A DNA stretch of 64,000 bases from Erythrophleum ivorense. Its lineage: Eukaryota > Streptophyta > Magnoliopsida > Fabales > Fabaceae. This document shows positions 61,196 to 64,000 of this stretch, one piece after another. The notes under the pieces were generated by a model. That model was not told the DNA's origin. It searched no databases and worked only from the letters and a program-made list of their open reading frames with translations. Within the stretch, counting starts at the first letter, position 1. Each line of letters begins with the position of its first letter. Location: positions 6,218,211 through 6,282,210 of the forward strand of contig JAIUCV010000019.1 of NCBI GenBank assembly GCA_026724425.1, in the 5' to 3' direction. The position numbers were made by a program, and so were the translations under genes.

Positions 61196-62191
61196 TTAGG
61201 CTCCCTTTGGGCTTGGGTTGGCATCTTGTAGGAATGAAATAATCTTTATGCCAATTTGTTCCTTTTGGGCTTCATATTCAGCTAAGACTATGGGCTCCAA
61301 GTCTATTAGTTTTTGGATCACTCCATTCAAGGCCTCCTTCATAGCTTTGGCTCTTGATCTTGTGCATGGACCTCCTATACCTTGCAATGGATCTTTATTT
61401 GACCATCTTTTAGAGTCACATCCAGCCCTTTTGTTTTTAAGTTCTTGATTTTGTTTAAGCATTTTCAAATCTCCTATCTCACCTCCATCATTCTCTCCCT
61501 CTTGAAAAGGATTCGTCCTCGAATATACAATATCAAAAAGAGAAAGGTCAGCCACATTGAAAGTTGCGCTTACATTCCCATAAGAACTAGGTAAATCAAT
61601 TTTATATGCATTATCATTTATTCTTTCCAACACTTGGAAAGGACCATCGCCTCTTGGGTGTAATTTGGACTTCCTTTGTTCAGGAAACCTTTCTTTCCTC
61701 AAATGAACCCACACCCAATCTCCTGGTTCAAAGATAACCTTCCTTCGGCCTTTATTAGCATGTTGAGCATATTGCTCATTCTTGCGCTCAATGTTCGCCT
61801 TAACCTTAGCATAAAGATCCTGCACAAACTTAGCTTTCTTTGCACCATCAAGGTTAGCAAACTCATTACAAGGCAAAGGAAGTAGATCCAAGGGAATCAA
61901 AGGATTAAGACCATATACAATCTCAAAAGGAGAAAACTCAGTTGTAGAATGCAAGGCACGATTATATGCAAACTCAATGTGAGGCAAACACTTTTCCCAA
62001 TTCTTTAAATTTTTTTGAATTACAACACGTAATAAGGAAGAAAGTGTTTGATTCACCACTACAGTTTTTCCATCCGTTTGAGGATGTGCAACCGTAGAAA
62101 ACACAAGCTTTGTACCCAGCTTAGCCCACAAAGTTTTCCAAAAGTGACTAGCGAATTTAACATCACGGTCACTCACAATAGATCGGGGCAA
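61196..62191 (-). pseudogene. gypsy element 3: integrase rest and C-terminus
   Basis: 331 open codons continue the integrase from the second catalytic Asp (IVSDRDVKFASHFW), through FSTVAHPQTDGKTVVVN and LPHIEFAYNRALHSTT, to the C-terminal GDGPFQVLERINDNAYKI block. The tail has TRSRAKAMKEALNGVIQ, common at the end of certain plant gypsy polyproteins that lack a chromodomain. The catalytic Glu region (PQTDGKTVVVNQ; usually DGQTEVVN) has Val where the Glu normally stands. The frame joins the preceding part across a small deletion. Confidence 0.8.
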
Positions 62192-64000
62192 ACCATTTGT
62201 TTTTTAGCATCATTTGTTTTTGAGCAAGCAATGAAATGAGCCATTTTACTAAATCGATCAACAACAACAAATATGCTATCCTTTCCACTAGATGTTCTAG
62301 GCAATCCAAGCACAAAATCTATTAAAATATCTACCCAAGGATGAGAAGGAACAGGTAAAGGAGTATACAAACCATGTGGTTGCATTTTAGATTTAGCGTG
62401 CTTGCATACAATGCACCTTTTACATATAGCAATCACATCCTTACGCATATGAGGCCAATAAAAATGTTCCTTCAACATGGATAAAGTCTTTTCTATCTCA
62501 AAGTGCCCCATTAAACCACCCCCATGAGATTCTTTAACCAAAAGCTCATGCATAGAACAAACAGGCACACACAATTTATTTCCTTTAAACAAGAAACTAT
62601 CAAATCTAAAGAAATCATGAGCACCATGTTTTTCACACAACTTCCAAGTTTCAGCAAAATCAGCATCACATTCATACATGCTTTTGAAAAATTCAAAACC
62701 AATCAACCTAGCTTGCATAGATGTAATGAGACTATACCTCCTTGACAAAGCATCAGCCACAACATTTTCTTTCCCCTTTTTATGCTTAAGTATATAAGGA
62801 AATGACTCAATAAATTCAAGCCACACAACATGCCTCTTATTCAACTTATCTTGGATCTTTAGGTATTGAAGACTCTTATGATCAAAATGCAAAACAAATT
62901 TCTTAGACCATAAATAATGTTGCCAATGTTCTAGAGCTCTTTTTAAAGCATACAATTCCTTGTCATAAGTTGAATAATTCAAACAAGCACCACTAAGCTT
63001 TTCACTAAAGTAAGCAATAGGCCTAGACTCTTGCATCAAAACAGCACCAATACCAATTTTAGAGGCATCACATTCAATTTCAAAAACTTTAGAGAAATCA
63101 AGAGGAATAAGTAGAGGGGCATTGGTCAATTTATCTTTCAAAATGTTAAAAGCCACCTCTTGTGCCTCACCCCATTTAAAGACAACATTTTTCTTTACCA
63201 GCTCATTTAAAGGTGCAGCAAGGGTTGAGAAGTCCTTTACAAAACGTCGGTAGAAACTTGCAAGTCTGTGGAAACTCCTCACCTCACTAACATTCTTAGG
63301 TGTTGGCCACTCCCAAATTGCCTTCACCTTCTCTTCATCCACCCGGAGGCCATCAGTACCTACAACAAAACCAAGGAAAACAACAGAATCCAAGCAGAAA
63401 GAGCATTTCTCTAAATTTGCAAAGAGTTTATTTTCTCTCAAAATAATAAACACATAATGCAAATGCTTAACATGCTCTTCTAGATTCTTAGAAAACACAA
63501 GAATGTCATCAAAATACACAACAACAAACTTTCCTATGTAAGGGCGAAACACATGATTCATTAAGCTCATGAATGTACTAGGAGCATTAGTTAAGCCAAA
63601 GGGCATAACAAGCCATTCATACAAACCAAACTTAGTCTTAAATGCAGTCTTCCACTCATCACCCTCTTGCATCCTAAGTTGATGATAACCACTCCTAAGA
63701 TCTATTTTTGAAAACAAGCAAGCACCATGCAACTCATCAAGCATGTCATCAAGTTTAGGAATGAGATATCTATACTTAACTGTGATTTTGTTAATGGCTC
63801 GGCAGTCCACACATATCCTCCATTTGCCATCCTTCTTAGGCACAAGTATTATCGGAATAGCACATGGACTAAGGCTTTCTCTCACAAACCTCTTTTTCAT
63901 GAGTTCTTCCACTTGTATCTAAATTTCCTTAGTCTCTTCTAGATTTGCCCTATAAGCAGGTCGGTTAGGAAGAGATGCTCCAGGAATAAAATCAATCCTG
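62173..64000 (-). pseudogene. gypsy element 3: reverse transcriptase, RNase H, integrase start
   Basis: 579 codons are open from 63912 to 62173, and the sequence continues in frame to the window edge after one stop (TAG at about 63918-63920, where CAG/CAA for Gln is usual). RT has KKDGKWRICVDCRAINKI, MPFGLTNAPSTFM and the active site VVYFDDILVFS. RNase H has CDASKIGIGAVLMQ, YDKELYALKRALEHW and HFDHKSL. The H2C2 finger (HFYWPHMRKDV, CKRCIVCKHAKS) and the first integrase Asp region (WVDILIDFVLGLP) follow. The frame ends just after SKMAHFIACSKTNDA, where a short segment is missing. It is the least decayed transposon in the window, hence probably the youngest. Confidence 0.88.

Overview
The window looks like nuclear DNA of a flowering plant, most likely a woody core eudicot. 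It is strongly AT-rich, has spliced genes with GT-AG introns, and carries a nested set of plant transposons (Ty1/copia, Ty3/gypsy, LINE, hAT, Mutator-like, TRIM and foldback MITE elements). The species cannot be fixed from sequence alone; the RHM protein resembles what I recall of grapevine, but that is only an impression. One intact protein-coding gene is visible: a UDP-rhamnose synthase (RHM) on the minus strand at 54759-56859, with a 5'-UTR exon and intron reaching to about 57.9 kb. Nearly everything else is transposon or pseudogene.

Left part (1-18 kb). A minus-strand copia element has its 3' LTR at 437-816. Its pol region is cut into two halves (817-2241 and 10802 to about 12670) that join in frame inside the reverse transcriptase. 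The 8.56 kb between them (2242-10801) is a plus-strand Mutator-like element carrying a decayed MURA transposase followed by a plant-mobile-domain (PMD) pseudogene. A 10-bp sequence is duplicated at its two borders. A minus-strand gypsy element follows (about 12671-16737) with its LTR at 16738-17137. Directly beyond that LTR lies the pol end of a second gypsy element, so the LTR is shared or recombined. A small TRIM element sits at 17281-17794.

Middle part (18-43 kb). A plus-strand pseudogene of class I trehalose-6-phosphate synthase (TPS1 type) is spread over 25 kb as 14 recognisable exons. It lacks the 5' part of the gene. It has stops, single-base frameshifts and a lost splice acceptor. Three clusters of elements interrupt it: gypsy, an inverted hAT pair and copia gag between exons 8 and 9; a LINE and a two-LTR copia between exons 13 and 14; and a 333-bp TRIM inside exon 14. 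Small MITEs lie in its introns. Most stops and arginine losses fit methyl-CpG deamination.

Right part (43-64 kb). There is a complete but dead hAT element with terminal inverted repeats and a near-perfect 8-bp target duplication (45222-48701), a degenerate tandem array (48.93-49.8 kb), three foldback MITEs, the RHM gene, quiet AT-rich spacer, a 93-bp tandem duplication, and a gypsy element on the minus strand (about 60.65-64 kb, running off the window). That last element keeps long open RT, RNase H and integrase frames but has a small deletion in its integrase core. No CRISPR array, rRNA or tRNA gene was recognised.
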